From NCBI GenBank assembly GCA_018449715.1, contig JAAVVA010000001.1, positions 1 to 64,000 of the forward strand: 64,000 bases of DNA, written 5' to 3'. Positions 27,046-40,000 of this stretch are shown here, piece by piece. The notes under the pieces were generated by a model. It did no database searches, was not told the DNA's origin, and saw nothing but the letters and a program-made list of their open reading frames with translations. Both the position numbers and the translations under genes were made by a program. Position 1 is the first letter of the stretch; each line of letters opens with the position of its first letter. The stretch is from Acidobacteriaceae bacterium dw_441 (lineage in GTDB: Bacteria; Acidobacteriota; Terriglobia; Terriglobales; Acidobacteriaceae).

Positions 27046-30000
27046 TTATGCGTTCACGGACTCGGTTGCGGCAGCCGCCTTGCGCTCCGCAGCGGTCTTG
27101 CCCAGCTCGGCGGCGAGACGCTCGGTGGTGAAGGCTTCGATGAAGTCGCCGACCTGGATGTCCTTGAAGTTGCCGAGATCGATACCGCACTCGACACCCT
27201 GACGGACTTCGGAAACGTCATCCTTGAAGCGCTTGAGCGAGGAAATCTTGCCCTTCCACACCTCGTCTCCGTTGCGCATCAGGCGGACCTGCGAGTCGCG
27301 CTTGATGATACCGTCGCGAACGATGGAACCAGCAATCTGGCCGACCTTGGTGATCTTGAAGACGTTGAGCACCTCGGCGCGGCCAAGGTAGTTCTCCTTG
27401 AAGACCGGCTCTAGAAGGCCGTACATCGCCTTGGTGATCTCGTCCTGCAGCTCGTAGATGATCGAGTGGAGACGAATCTCGACGTTCTCGCGCTCGGCGA
27501 TATCGGCGGCCTTGCGGTCGGGCCGCACGTTGAAGCCGATGACGACGGCGTTTGAGGCCGAGGCCAGAAGGACGTCGGACTCTGTGATGGCTCCGACTCC
27601 AGCGCGAAGGACACGGACGCGAACCTTCTCGGTGGACATCTTCTCGAGCGAGTCGGCCAGAACCTCGACCGAACCCTGCACGTCGCCCTTCAGGATCAGG
27701 TTGAGATCCTTCATGCCGGCCTGCTTGATCTGCTCGGCCAAGCCCTCGAGCGAGACGCGGGAGCTCTTGGCAAGCTGGGCTTCGCGCTCCTTCAGGGTGC
27801 GGTAACGGGCGATCTCCTTGGCACGGTCGCGGTCTGCCATGACGAGGAAGGTATCGCCCGCATCGGGCATGCTCTCAAGGCCGAGGATCTCGACCGGGGT
27901 CGAAGGACCAGCCTCGGAGATGGGACGACCGCGGTCGTCGAACATGGCGCGGATCTTGCCGAAGGTGTTGCCGACGATGTAGCTGTCGCCGGTGCGGAGC
28001 GTACCGTTCTGCACCAGGATGCTGGCGACGGCGCCGCGTCCGCGATCGAGCTTGGCTTCGATGACGGTTCCGACGGCGGGACGCTCGGGCTGGGCCTTCT
28101 GCTCGTTGACGTCGGCGACCAGGCAGATCATCTCTTCGAGCTTGTCGAGGTTGATGCGCTTCTTCGCGGAGACCTCGACGTACTCGACGTTGCCGCCCCA
28201 GCCCTGAAGCTGGAGGCCGCGCTCGGCGAGCTGCTGCTTGATGCGGTCGGGCTGCGCTTCGGGCTTGTCGATCTTGTTGATGGCAACGATGATCGGCACG
28301 TTGGCGGCCTTGGCATGGTCGATGGCCTCAAGCGTCTGGGGCATCACTCCGTCGTCGGCTGCGACCACGATGACGACGATGTCGGTCACCTTGGCTCCGC
28401 GAGCACGCATACGGGTGAAGGCCTCGTGGCCCGGGGTATCGAGGAAGACGATCTCGCGTCCGAAGGCGGGCGAGTCCGGCTTGTTGACGTGGACCTTGTA
28501 CGCGCCGATGTGCTGCGTGATGCCGCCGGCTTCGCCTGCTGCGACGTCGGTCTGACGGATCGCGTCGAGCAGGGAGGTCTTACCGTGATCGACGTGGCCC
28601 ATGACGGTGACGACGGGCGAACGCACGATCTCGGTCATGCCGGTGGTGTCTTCGAGGAAGCCCTCAATGGCCTCGTTCTCAAGCTGTTCTTCGACCGAGA
28701 TGACCTGTGCGTCGGCTCCGAACTGGCGCGCCACGTCCTTGACCAGCTCGCCGTCGAGCGACTGGTTGACGGTGACGAAGACGCCGCGCATGAGCAGGGT
28801 GGCGATAAGGTCCTTGCCACGGATGTCGAGCTTTTCGGCAAGATCCTTCACGCTGATGCCCTCGGTCACCGTGATGGTGCGGGTGATCGGGAGCGGCTGC
28901 TGCGGGATCTGGGCTCCGCCAAAACGCGGCGGCGGAGCAAAGCCCTTCATCGGGCCTTCCTTAGACTTCTCGTAACGCTGGTTATTGCCTCCGCGACGCT
29001 GCGGGGGACGGCCAGCCGGACGACCGGCTGCTGTCTCGCCCGGTCCGGGCAACAGGCTGCCGGGAGGTCCGCCGCCGGGGCGAGGACCGCCAAAGCCTGG
29101 GCGTCCACCGAATCCAGGGCGAGCGCCGCCGGGGCCGCCGAATCCAGGGCGTCCGCCGGGACCACCAGGGCCTCCTGGGCCGCCGGGGAAGGTGCGGGTG
29201 GGGTGCATTGGGCGACGAGCACCCGGAGGTAGCGGAGGACGTCCGCCGGGACCGCCGGGGCCTCCTGGGCCACCGCTGCCGGGACGAGGCCGCTCGAAGA
29301 TGGGACGGTTACGCGGCGGTGCTCCCGGAACTGGAGGGGGAGCAGTATAGATGGGGCGCGGGCCGGTCTGCGGCATGATGACGCGACGAGCCGGGACCGC
29401 CGGAGCTGTCGGTGCAGCAGGAGCCGCAACTGCGGGAGTCGCCGGGGCTGCGGAAGGTGCTGCCGTATCGGGAGCAGCAGTTGCGGCAGGTGTCGTAGGA
29501 GCCGCGACTGGAGCCGCAGGCTGAGCCACGGGAGCCGGTGCTGCCGCTACGGGAGTCGTCGCCGGGGTAGAAGGAGCCGCGGTGGCCGCAGACGCTACAG
29601 GAGCGACGGGTGCTGCCGCCGGTGCGGGCTTCGGAGGAACTGCGGCCACTGCAGGCGGAGTCGCCACGACAGGGCGCTGCTGCTGGACGGCACCCGAAGG
29701 CGGAGCCGCGACCACCGGACGGGCCGGGGGCCTGCTGGCGATGGCCGGTGCAGGAGGCGGAGCCACGATGTTCGCGGCCTGGCGCGGCTGGGGAACGATG
29801 ACGCGGCGCGCGGGAGCCGAGGTCGCAGGCGCGGACTGAGCGGGTGCGCTCGTCGATGCCGAGACGTTCGGAAGCGTCGTGGGTCGTGGCGCAGCAGGAG
29901 CAGCTGCGACCGGCGCGGAGGGTGGAGGAGCCACGACCGCGGGACGCGCGACGACAGGAGGAGCGGACTTTGCCGCTGCCTCGGCCTGCTTGCGCTCAAG

Positions 30001-30252
30001 GATCGCCTTCAGCGCGTCGCCGGGCTTCGAGACCTTCGACAGGTCGAACTTCGGTGGTTCCACAGTCTGCCTCGTCGTGCCACCCCGGTTGCTGCCCGAC
30101 AGATACGCACGTACCTTCTCTGCTTCGTCAGCTTCGATGGAGCTGGAATGTGTCTTCTTCTCGGTGACTCCGACCGCTGTCAGGGCATCCAGAATCGACT
30201 TGCTCTTCACTTCCAGTTCACGTGCCAAATCGTTGATTCGAACTTTGCTCAT
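27046..30252 (-). CDS. infB: Translation initiation factor IF-2
   Basis: IF-2 (1068 residues), the GTPase delivering initiator tRNA. The N-terminal IF2_N segment ([24 protein letters not shown]) is followed by a linker of about 400 residues: first Pro/Ala-rich, then Gly/Pro-rich with PGGPGGPGG repeats. The second IF2_N motif ([21 protein letters not shown]) and the GTPase domain follow, with [15 protein letters not shown] (G1), [15 protein letters not shown] (G3) and NKIDKPEAQ (G4). The linker is unusually long. It follows nusA with no ylxR between, an arrangement that differs from many bacteria. Confidence 0.97.
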   Translation of the reverse strand: MSKVRINDLARELEVKSKSILDALTAVGVTEKKTHSSSIEADEAEKVRAYLSGSNRGGTTRQTVEPPKFDLSKVSKPGDALKAILERKQAEAAAKSAPPVVARPAVVAPPPSAPVAAAPAAPRPTTLPNVSASTSAPAQSAPATSAPARRVIVPQPRQAANIVAPPPAPAIASRPPARPVVAAPPSGAVQQQRPVVATPPAVAAVPPKPAPAAAPVAPVASAATAAPSTPATTPVAAAPAPVAQPAAPVAAPTTPAATAAPDTAAPSAAPATPAVAAPAAPTAPAVPARRVIMPQTGPRPIYTAPPPVPGAPPRNRPIFERPRPGSGGPGGPGGPGGRPPLPPGARRPMHPTRTFPGGPGGPGGPGGRPGFGGPGGARPGFGGRPGFGGPRPGGGPPGSLLPGPGETAAGRPAGRPPQRRGGNNQRYEKSKEGPMKGFAPPPRFGGAQIPQQPLPITRTITVTEGISVKDLAEKLDIRGKDLIATLLMRGVFVTVNQSLDGELVKDVARQFGADAQVISVEEQLENEAIEGFLEDTTGMTEIVRSPVVTVMGHVDHGKTSLLDAIRQTDVAAGEAGGITQHIGAYKVHVNKPDSPAFGREIVFLDTPGHEAFTRMRARGAKVTDIVVIVVAADDGVMPQTLEAIDHAKAANVPIIVAINKIDKPEAQPDRIKQQLAERGLQLQGWGGNVEYVEVSAKKRINLDKLEEMICLVADVNEQKAQPERPAVGTVIEAKLDRGRGAVASILVQNGTLRTGDSYIVGNTFGKIRAMFDDRGRPISEAGPSTPVEILGLESMPDAGDTFLVMADRDRAKEIARYRTLKEREAQLAKSSRVSLEGLAEQIKQAGMKDLNLILKGDVQGSVEVLADSLEKMSTEKVRVRVLRAGVGAITESDVLLASASNAVVIGFNVRPDRKAADIAERENVEIRLHSIIYELQDEITKAMYGLLEPVFKENYLGRAEVLNVFKITKVGQIAGSIVRDGIIKRDSQVRLMRNGDEVWKGKISSLKRFKDDVSEVRQGVECGIDLGNFKDIQVGDFIEAFTTERLAAELGKTAAERKAAAATESVNA

Positions 30253-30342
30253 CCGTTCCTTTTATCCGCTTCCCTAGCGCCCTAGCTGCTCATGTTGGCC
30301 TCTTCGAGGTAGGAATCGTTAATACTTCTATTATCTCTGATG

Positions 30343-30363
30343 TGCTGCATCCGCGATGCAGCA
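30343..30363. other. nusA-infB spacer palindrome
   Basis: TGCTGCATC-CGC-GATGCAGCA is a perfect 9-bp hairpin in the 129-nt gap between nusA and infB. It has no T-tract on the - strand. It might be a processing or pause site. Confidence 0.4.
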
Positions 30364-30381
30364 ATTCCATGCTGCCGCGGG

Positions 30382-31974
<1,593 letters not shown>

Positions 31975-32057
31975 CGTCATTTGTCCTTCATGCCCGGTAG
32001 AACGCGTCTCCGGGGCGTTAATCTTTCCTGTTTTCTTTCTGATGCAGCAGCGAGGCC

Positions 32058-32648
32058 TTAGAACTCAGCCACCAGCTGCGCTTTCTCCACATTCGCGAGC
32101 GGAATTTCAATTACCGTGGCCGTTGCTGCCTTCTTCGCTTTACCCTTCTGCTTCACCGCGGAAAGGTCCAGCGTCAGGGTTCCCTCGGCAAATGCCGTCA
32201 AACGGCCCTGCCAGTTCCGGTTATCGCTGACAGGGGTGAAGGTCTGCACCTTTACCAGGCTCCCCGTAAACCGGGTGTAGTCCTCGGGGCGCTGCAGCTT
32301 GCGTTCAAGACCGGGGCTGGAAACCTCAAGGGTGTACTCGGCTCCGGGGATAAGGTCTTCGACGTCGAGCACGGTGCCGAAGTCCTGGGCGAAGGTGGCG
32401 CAGTCCTCGTGGGTCACTCCGGAGAGAAATTCGACGGAAACCCCTTTTGGAAGCGTCTCGTCCTCTTCGGTTCCCTCGGCGGAGGCCCGTGCAGCCAGCT
32501 TTGCGCGCTCCTCGGCGTTCTTCTCGATGAAGATGCGGAGGGAGCGGAACTTTGCTCCGCCCTGGTACTCGAGGTCCACCACGTCGAGTTGGTGCGAGGC
32601 GGCCACGCGCTCTGCCGTTGCCCGTATTGTGTCCAGATTCAGCGCCAT
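32058..32648 (-). CDS. rimP: Ribosome maturation factor RimP
   Basis: RimP (196 residues) assists 30S maturation. The N-terminal segment (VVDLEYQGGAKFRSLRIFIEKN) and YTLEVSSPGLERKLQRPEDYTRFTG are diagnostic. An insert of about 20 residues rich in Glu/Ala (AERAKLAARASAEGTEEDE) interrupts the N-terminal domain. ATG 32648 is chosen because the upstream in-frame extension (to 32738) overlaps the hairpin leader. First gene of rimP-nusA-infB. Confidence 0.94.
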   Translation of the reverse strand: MALNLDTIRATAERVAASHQLDVVDLEYQGGAKFRSLRIFIEKNAEERAKLAARASAEGTEEDETLPKGVSVEFLSGVTHEDCATFAQDFGTVLDVEDLIPGAEYTLEVSSPGLERKLQRPEDYTRFTGSLVKVQTFTPVSDNRNWQGRLTAFAEGTLTLDLSAVKQKGKAKKAATATVIEIPLANVEKAQLVAEF

Positions 32649-32713
32649 ACCTGTTCTTCTTGCTGCCGGTGTCGTGCCCTGCGCCAGTCTCGGCGGAGAG
32701 CATATTTCAGAGC

Positions 32714-32739
32714 AAATAAAAAGTGGGCTCAAGCCCACT
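32714..32739 (-). promoter_or_regulatory. Candidate attenuator in rimP-nusA-infB leader
   Basis: On the - strand, AGTGGGCT and AGCCCACT form an 8-bp stem with a 2-nt loop, followed at once by TTTTTATTT. This terminator-like structure lies 66 nt before rimP and about 65 nt after the likely transcription start. In E. coli, NusA controls its own operon in the leader; the same logic may hold here. Confidence 0.55.
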
Positions 32740-32810
32740 CATCTCTTCCGTCCTTGTTGCCGGCCTGCTCACGGCTTCTTACGGACAACGGAAAAAACGC
32801 TGCAATCCAT

Positions 32811-32839
32811 ATGATACATCCACTCGGACCTCAATTCAA
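32811..32839 (-). promoter_or_regulatory. Candidate sigma70-type promoter of rimP operon
   Basis: On the - strand TTGAAT (32839-32834) and TATCAT (32816-32811) are separated by 17 bp. The -10 matches 5 of 6 consensus bases. It would start a leader of about 155 nt containing the hairpin at 32714-32739. Confidence 0.45.
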
Positions 32840-32969
32840 ACAACCGCCGGGGCGTCCATTGCCTCCCCGCTATTAATTGAGGGTGAATTTGCCGTCGGGG
32901 GAGGTGCTTTTGGAGGTGGATGCTCCGATGCTGTCCTTACGCCGGTCGCCTGAGTGGGAGGAGGGCGGG

Positions 32970-32999
32970 TTGCTGCATCCTTCGATACTCCCGTAGAAT
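32970..32999 (+). promoter_or_regulatory. Candidate guaB promoter
   Basis: TTGCTG (32970-32975) and TAGAAT (32994-32999) are spaced by 18 bp, 65 nt before the guaB start. The -10 has one mismatch. With the divergent rimP promoter it accounts for much of the 416-nt intergenic region, which holds no further gene. Confidence 0.35.
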
Positions 33000-33064
33000 C
33001 AAATATTAAATCTCCAACGGCCACCGCCTCTTCTGAGGCCCTTACCTTGGATAAAAAAAAGACC

Positions 33065-34582
33065 ATGATCAATCTCCCTGTACCCGAAGCACTGACCTTC
33101 GACGATGTCCTCCTCGTACCTGCCTACAGCGAGGTTATTCCGACGCAGGTGAGCACACAGACGCAGCTCACCCGGCGCATCACACTGAACACGCCCCTTC
33201 TTTCGGCGGCGATGGATACCGTCACCGAGTCCCGCCTGGCTATTGCAATGGCCCAGCAGGGCGGTATGGGAGTGGTCCACCGTAACCTGACCATCGAGCA
33301 GCAGGCCGGAGAGATCGACAAGGTCAAGCGCTCGGAGTCGGGCATGATCGTCGATCCGGTGACGATCTCGCCCGAAGAGCCGATCGCCGCCGCGCTCGAG
33401 GTCATGCGCCGCTTCAAGATCTCCGGGGTTCCGGTGACGAAGAACAAGAAGCTGGTCGGTATTCTGACCAACCGCGATCTTCGCTTCGTCTCGCGCACTG
33501 ATATTCCGATCTCGGATGTAATGACCAAAGAGAACCTGATTACGGTTCCCGTGGGCACTACGCTCGAGCAGGCGGAGGAGATTCTTCACAAGCATCGCGT
33601 GGAGAAGCTGCTGGTCGTCAACGATAACTATGAGTTGAAGGGCCTGATCACCGTCAAGGACATTCAGAAGAAGCTGAAGTATCCCAACGCCTCGAAGGAC
33701 TCGCAGGGGCGGCTTCGTGTTGCGGGCGCGATTGGAGCGACGGGAGACTTCCTCGAGCGCGCTGAAGAGCTGGTGCGCTATCGTGTGGATGCCCTGGCGA
33801 TCGACTCGGCGCACGGCCACTCGTCGCGTGTGCTCGAGGCGGTGCGCGAGGTGAAGCAGAAGTTCCCGGAGATCGATGTGCTGGCTGGAAACATCGCTAC
33901 CTATGATGGCGCGCTGGCGCTGATCAAGGCGGGAGCCGATGCGGTGAAGGTGGGCATCGGGCCTGGCTCGATCTGCACGACCCGCATGGTGACGGGCGCG
34001 GGTATGCCGCAGGTCACCGCGATTTCAGAGGCCTACCGCGCAGGACGCGAGAACAATATTCCGATCATCGCCGATGGTGGAATCAAGTACTCGGGCGACG
34101 TGACGAAGGCGATTGCCGCTGGAGCCTCGGTGGTGATGATGGGATCGCTCTTCGCCGGTGTGGATGAGTCGCCGGGCGAGACGATTCTTTACCAGGGCCG
34201 TTCGTTCAAGTCGTATCGCGGCATGGGTTCGCTTTCGGCGATGGCGCAGGGCTCGGGCGAGCGCTACTTCCAGGGCAAGGACGACCTCTCCGGGGGCGAG
34301 CGGCAGAACCTGACGGCTCGCGAAAACGCTTCCGCAAATCGTCTTGCAAAGTTCGTGCCGGAGGGCATCGAGGGCCGCGTTCCGCATCGCGGGCCGCTTG
34401 AGGGAGTGGTCTACCAGATGGTTGGCGGGCTGCGCTCGGGCATGGGCTATCTCGGATGCTCGACGATTGAAGAGCTACAGCAGAATGCGCGCTTTATCCG
34501 CATCTCGGGCGCGGGTCTTCGCGAGAGCCACGTGCATGACGTCATCATCACGCGTGAGGCTCCGAACTATCACGTCGAGTAA
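33065..34582 (+). CDS. guaB: Inosine-5'-monophosphate dehydrogenase
   Basis: IMPDH (505 residues), the first committed step of GMP synthesis (IMP to XMP with NAD+). The TIM-barrel core has [16 protein letters not shown], the catalytic Cys304 in GPGSICTTR, and the flap region with [14 protein letters not shown]. Two CBS domains (about residues 95-205, [14 protein letters not shown] and [14 protein letters not shown]) are inserted. The upstream open frame from 32954 is not conserved; ATG 33065 is the family-like start, although no strong Shine-Dalgarno is visible. Confidence 0.97.
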   Translation: MINLPVPEALTFDDVLLVPAYSEVIPTQVSTQTQLTRRITLNTPLLSAAMDTVTESRLAIAMAQQGGMGVVHRNLTIEQQAGEIDKVKRSESGMIVDPVTISPEEPIAAALEVMRRFKISGVPVTKNKKLVGILTNRDLRFVSRTDIPISDVMTKENLITVPVGTTLEQAEEILHKHRVEKLLVVNDNYELKGLITVKDIQKKLKYPNASKDSQGRLRVAGAIGATGDFLERAEELVRYRVDALAIDSAHGHSSRVLEAVREVKQKFPEIDVLAGNIATYDGALALIKAGADAVKVGIGPGSICTTRMVTGAGMPQVTAISEAYRAGRENNIPIIADGGIKYSGDVTKAIAAGASVVMMGSLFAGVDESPGETILYQGRSFKSYRGMGSLSAMAQGSGERYFQGKDDLSGGERQNLTARENASANRLAKFVPEGIEGRVPHRGPLEGVVYQMVGGLRSGMGYLGCSTIEELQQNARFIRISGAGLRESHVHDVIITREAPNYHVE

Positions 34583-34602
34583 ATGACGCGTAAGTTGTGA
34601 CG

Positions 34603-34636
34603 AAGGAGGAGCAGGAATTTCTGCTCCTCCTTTTTG
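34603..34636 (+). terminator. Rho-independent terminator of guaB
   Basis: AAGGAGGAGCAG (34603-34614) pairs perfectly with CTGCTCCTCCTT (34621-34632) around GAATTT, with a T-tract running to 34635. Confidence 0.9.
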
Positions 34637-34639
34637 TTT

Positions 34640-35186
34640 CTCTACTTAGTTAGCGCTTCCGTTGTGCGACGCGATTCTGGTCGGCCGCAGGCGTTCTCGT
34701 CTTCTTGAGCAGGTGCTGAAATCCCTTTATTTATGCGGCGAAAACGCGCGCACAAATCTGTATAGACACTTCGACAACTGCAAAAAAAATCTTCCTGTTA
34801 GGACATTGAGCCTATACATCATTCTTATGAACGATGTTGAAATGGGACCACTCCTGAATACGTTTGTACGAACTTCATGAGGTTCTTTTCTGAAGTCTGC
34901 ACGAAGGATTGCAACTTACGCAGCAGTTTCAGAAAAGGATTAGGCTCTTCATTTTCCTGATTGACGCCGGATGCCTTGAAGGCACGGGATGCGTGAATCG
35001 GATGTTTGATTGCTTCTACGGGCCACGACGCCTGTAGCGCGGCTCCCCTCGTAAAAAGAAACAGCTTTGTTCACAAGAGATGTGACTGCACGCAACGATT
35101 GCGTGCCGGATGTTTATTGGTCCGGATCCTCGAGCGAGTCTGTCGCTTCGATCCGGCGTTGCGAGAATCCTTAGGAGTTTTGAAGT
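34640..35186. other. Gene-free intergenic region
   Basis: About 550 nt between guaB and the gamma-glutamyltransferase gene, more A/T-rich than its surroundings. Short open frames are present but show no family resemblance, good ribosome-binding sites or codon bias. No confident promoter or repeat is seen. A small RNA or degraded gene cannot be excluded. Confidence 0.5.
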
Positions 35187-36968
35187 ATGTCGTTCCGTCG
35201 TAGTTTCAGGGGCCGAGCCCTTTCGCTCGCCTGCCTCACCGTTTCATCTTTTGCGAATGCGCAGTTCAACGCTGCTCCGACAACAGGAGCGCCTGCGCCC
35301 AATGCGGCTGGAGGATATGTTCGTGACTCGCGCCAGCATCCGCATGAACCTTCGCGTGACAACGCGTTTTCCATGACGATCAACAAGTACGGCATTGCAG
35401 CGACGCTGCAGACGCTGGCTTCACAGGCAAGCGCCACAATTCTGGCGAAGGGCGGCAATGCCGTCGATGCGGCGATCGCTGCGAATGCAGCCGTGGGCGT
35501 GATCGAGCCAATGATGAATGGTATCGGCGGCGATCTCTTCGCGATTGTGTGGGACCCGAAGGAGAAGAAGGTGTACGCCATCAACGCCAGCGGATGGTCT
35601 CCGAAGGGAGAAACCATCGAGGCGATGAAGGCCAAGGGTGTCACAAAGATGAGCGGTAGGAGCATCTACTCGGTCACGGTGCCGGGTGCGGTCGCCGGGT
35701 GGGAGGCGCTGCATAAGAAGTTCGGGAAGCTGCCGCTCTCGGTGGATCTGGCTCCTGCGATTGCACTGGCGGAGAACGGATTTCCTGTGACCGAGACAGA
35801 CTCGGCCAACTGGAACCAGTATGGAATGCCGTTCAAGGATCGCCCCGCGTTTTCCTCGGTCTTTCTTCCGAATGGAACGTATCCGAAGGTCGGTGAGATG
35901 TTTCGCAATCCGGATGTTGCGAAGAGCCTTCGTCTGATTGGGCAGAAGGGCGCGGATGCCTTTTATCGCGGGCCGATTGCCGATGCGATCGTGAAGATCT
36001 CGAACGAGAACAACGGCTTCATGACGAAGGAAGATCTCGCCGAGTACAAGCCCGAGTGGGTGACGCCGGTCTCGACGACCTATCACGGATGGAAGGTGTA
36101 TGAGACGCCTCCCAACACGCAAGGCATCGCGGCGCTTTCGATGCTGAACGTGATGGAGCTGTATCCGCTGCGCGATTGGGGGCATGACTCGGCGAAGACG
36201 CTGCACATCGAGATGGAGGCCAAGGCGCTGGCGTACGCGGACATGCTGCACTATGTCGGCGACCCGCGCGTGGAGGATGTTCCGACGGCGAAGCTGGTCT
36301 CGAAGGAGCTTGCGAAGGAGCGTGCAAAGGGCATTACCGACAAGGCGAACTGCAAGGTGCTGCCTTCGGATCGCAAGGAGCAGCTCGACAAGTTGCAGAG
36401 CGATACGACGTACCTCGCGACGGTAGATCGTGACGGCATGGTGGTCTCGTTCATTCAGTCGAATGCGGGTAACTTCGGCGCGGGGCTGGTGCCGGAGCAC
36501 ACAGGATTCGTGTTGCAGAACCGCGGCAGCGGCTTCTACATGGAGCCAGGCCAGCCGAACTCGCTGGCTGGCCACAAGCGTCCGCTGCATACGATTATTC
36601 CCGCGATGATGCAGAAGGATGGAGTCACCATTGGCTTCGGCATCATGTCGGGCTTCAACCAGGCGCAGGCGCACGCGCAGTTCGTCGCCAACGTCGTGGA
36701 CTTCGATATGAATATTCAAGCTGCGATGGATGCGGCTCGCTTCAACAAGGGCAACTCCGGTTGCACGGTCAATATCGAAGACGGTTATCCGAAGGAAGTT
36801 CTTGAGCAGCTTGCGGCGCAGGGACACCAGATTAACCTGGTTCCTCGCTACTCGCTGGTGATGGGACGCGGCAATGTGACGATGCACGACGATGCGCTGG
36901 GCGTGAACTTCGGAGCCTCCGACCCGCGCGCCGACGGACAGGCCGTACCGGAGCAGCCGCCGTACTAA
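35187..36968 (+). CDS. ggt: Gamma-glutamyltransferase
   Basis: Exported N-terminal-nucleophile hydrolase (593 residues) that cleaves and transfers gamma-glutamyl groups, for example from glutathione. After a signal peptide (ACLTVSSFANAQ) the large subunit includes GGNAVDAAIAANAAVGVIEPMMNGIGGD in parts. The autocleavage site is TTYLATVDRDGMVVSFIQSN, where the second Thr of TT becomes the nucleophile of the small subunit. AGGAG lies 9 nt before the ATG. The next gene, a TonB receptor, follows after 97 nt. Confidence 0.93.
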   Translation: MSFRRSFRGRALSLACLTVSSFANAQFNAAPTTGAPAPNAAGGYVRDSRQHPHEPSRDNAFSMTINKYGIAATLQTLASQASATILAKGGNAVDAAIAANAAVGVIEPMMNGIGGDLFAIVWDPKEKKVYAINASGWSPKGETIEAMKAKGVTKMSGRSIYSVTVPGAVAGWEALHKKFGKLPLSVDLAPAIALAENGFPVTETDSANWNQYGMPFKDRPAFSSVFLPNGTYPKVGEMFRNPDVAKSLRLIGQKGADAFYRGPIADAIVKISNENNGFMTKEDLAEYKPEWVTPVSTTYHGWKVYETPPNTQGIAALSMLNVMELYPLRDWGHDSAKTLHIEMEAKALAYADMLHYVGDPRVEDVPTAKLVSKELAKERAKGITDKANCKVLPSDRKEQLDKLQSDTTYLATVDRDGMVVSFIQSNAGNFGAGLVPEHTGFVLQNRGSGFYMEPGQPNSLAGHKRPLHTIIPAMMQKDGVTIGFGIMSGFNQAQAHAQFVANVVDFDMNIQAAMDAARFNKGNSGCTVNIEDGYPKEVLEQLAAQGHQINLVPRYSLVMGRGNVTMHDDALGVNFGASDPRADGQAVPEQPPY

Positions 36969-37065
36969 AGAGTTTACGAAGTTCAAGGTAGAGCAGTTCT
37001 GTTGTGTCAAAAGACCCGTGGCTTCGGCCACCCATGCATCCCCCTGTGTTCTAAAGGAGAACCAC

Positions 37066-40000
37066 ATGCTTCACCGACTAGGTTGTGTTGTTCTGTTTTT
37101 TCTAGCGCTCTTTGGATGTTCCGCCATGCAGGCGCAGACGATTACCAGTAGTGTCAACGGAACCGTGACGGACCCCGGCGGGGCTGTGGTTGCTGGCGCG
37201 ACCATCACGATCACGAATGTCGACACCAACGTCGCGACCACGGTGCAGACCAATGAGTCGGGTGTTTACAACATTCGCTTTATCCAGGTTGGACGCTATG
37301 TCCTTACGGTGACGGCGCCCGGATTTGCGGAGCAGAAGTCGAATCCGTTTACCCTTGAGGCCGGCCAGATCGCGAAGCTGGACAGCAAGCTCGCGCTCGA
37401 AGGCGCGAAGACATCGATGGATGTCAGCTCAGAGCTGGTGCCGCTGCTGAACACCGAGAACGCGCAGCTGGCGACGACGCTGGACAGGACCGCGATTGAA
37501 GCGGTTCCGATGGTGGGACGCAACTTCGTGCAGCTGACGATGTTTGTTCCAGGCGCGGTCAGCACGACCCCGGGCGGCTTCGCAGGCAGCTCCGCCATTG
37601 GCGTAGGAGGCCAGCAGGTTTCGGTGAATGGTAACCGCGAACAGTCGAATAATTATCTTCTCGACGGTATCGAAATCAACGAGACGTTGAACAATGGCGT
37701 CGGCTACAACCCGAGCCCCGACGCTCTGGACCAGGTGCAGGTTGTTTCGGCCAACGCTCAGGCCGAGTACGGAAACGTCAATGGCGGCGCGGTGATTGCG
37801 CTGACGAAGAGCGGTACCAACAACTGGCACGGCAGCGCCTTCTACTTCCTGTCGGATGGTCTGCTCGACGCGAATACCTGGGCGAACAAGAACAACACGA
37901 CGATTACTCCGCGTCAGTCTTACACGCAGCCGATCTTCGGTGGAACGCTGGGCGGGCCGATCCTGAAGGACAAGCTATTCTTCTTCGTGAACTACGAGGG
38001 CGGACGCTATCACCAGGGAGGCGTGGGCACGGCTACTGTTGCGACGGCAAGGATGCGGCAGGGAGACTTCTCGGAACTTCTGAATCCATCGATCATGTGC
38101 GCTCCAGGAGCGCCTTGTACGGCGAAGAGTCTTATCCAGCTCTACGACGGCTCTTCCGCCGACTATAAGCCGTATGCTGGCAATCTGAATGTTCCGATTC
38201 TGAACCCGGTGGCGAAGTATCTTTATGCTCATCCGGAGCTGTATCCGTTGCCGAATACTGCTCCTCGTGCTGGATCGCCTGTGCTGAATAACTATGTTGC
38301 GTCGACGAAGAACGGACGACGGAACGATCAGGGTGATATCAAGATCGACTGGAAGGCGACGAACAAGGACAACCTTTCGGTTCGCTACTCGCAGAGCGAG
38401 AACGAGGTGACGACGACGCCGGTGCTTGCGATCGTCTTCCCCGTCTCTCCGAAGACTCCGGTCAAGGGCATTGCGATCAATGAGATCCATACGTTCAACT
38501 CTTCGATGGTGAACGAGCTGCGTATCGGTTTCACGCGGGTACACATGCTGGGTGGATTGACGACCGATTCGACGGGAGCCTTCGGCATGTCGGGTAACTC
38601 CATTGTCGGCATTGGCGCTCCGCAGACGATCAATGGATTCTCGGCGCAAGCCTTTGCCCCTCCCGGAACGACGGGACTGAGCACTCCGAACGGATCTGAG
38701 TTCACGACGTTCGGCAACGCGGGTACGGCGACGAACTATGCCGATAACACTTTCACGTACGCCGATAACCTGACGTATCTGCGCGGTCATCACAGCTTCA
38801 AGTTTGGCGTGCAGTTCATTCGGTACCAGCAGAACAGCCTGTATCCCGGCAACGACGGTCTGCTTGGACAGTTCGCCTATACCGGCAACTACACCTCGGA
38901 CCCCAATAGTGGTTCGGTGAATAACGCGCAGGGATATGCTCTTGCCGACTTCAACCTGGACCGCGTGGCATATTCGGGTACGGGAAATGCAGGCGGCCCG
39001 CTTGGTCCTACGGGACAGCGTCAGTGGCGCGATGCGTACTTCGCGCAGGACGACTGGAAGATTACCCCGAACTTTACTGCGAACATCGGTATTCGTTATG
39101 AGTATGACCAGCAGATGTACGAGGTGAACAACAAGCAGGCCAACGTCGACATGGACAAGAAGCAGCTTGTGTATGCAGGCGTCAATGGAGTGAGCAGGGC
39201 CACGGTCAGTCCTTACTACGGGAGCTTTATGCCTCGCATTGGATTCGCCTACTCGGCTTCGCCTCGCATGGTGGTTCGCGGAGGCTACGGCATCCAGAAC
39301 TACATGGAAGGCACGGGAGCGAATCGCCGCATTACGATCAATCCTCCTTTCCAGACGCCTTACTTCGCGCAGGGTTCGGTGCCGAGCGGGGCAAACACGG
39401 GGCAGTACTTCCGTGTAGAGGACGGATTCTCGAATCCGGCTTCGCCGACTCCTTCGCTGTCGCTCAATGCGTGGGCGATGAAGATTCGTCCCGCCTTCAT
39501 CTCGGAGTACAGCCTTACGACGGAGTATCAGTTCAGCAACACGACCTCGTTGACGGTTGGCTATGTTGGAGAGGCCGGGCAGCACCTGATCAATCACGGC
39601 TCGGCCAACCAGCTTCTTCGTCCGTGCGTGATCAACGGAGTTGTGTCGTCGCAGCCCAACAGCGCGGCCTGCACGGCTGCGAACCCCGCGCCGTTCAAGG
39701 ACCTGGTGGGTCAGGCTGGCTCGATCGTCATCACGACGTCGGACGCGATGATGAACTACAACGCACTGCAGATGACGCTGCGCCAGCGCGGATGGCATGG
39801 GCTGTCGGGAACGCTGAACTATGCCTACGGTCGCGCAATGACCAATGCGATTGGATTCTTCGGATCGAGCGGCATTGCCAACGCCAACAACTATAACCAG
39901 GACTACTACAACAACCATGCGGAGTATGGACCGACCAGCCAGGATGTTCGGCACAACCTGAACGGCGTTCTCAGCTACGATCTCCCGGTCGGGCGTGGCC

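Noticed and set aside
29090-29290. Repeated GC units in infB considered as a CRISPR array or tandem repeat locus
   Set aside because: Units are irregular, encode the Gly/Pro linker in frame, and have no unique spacers.
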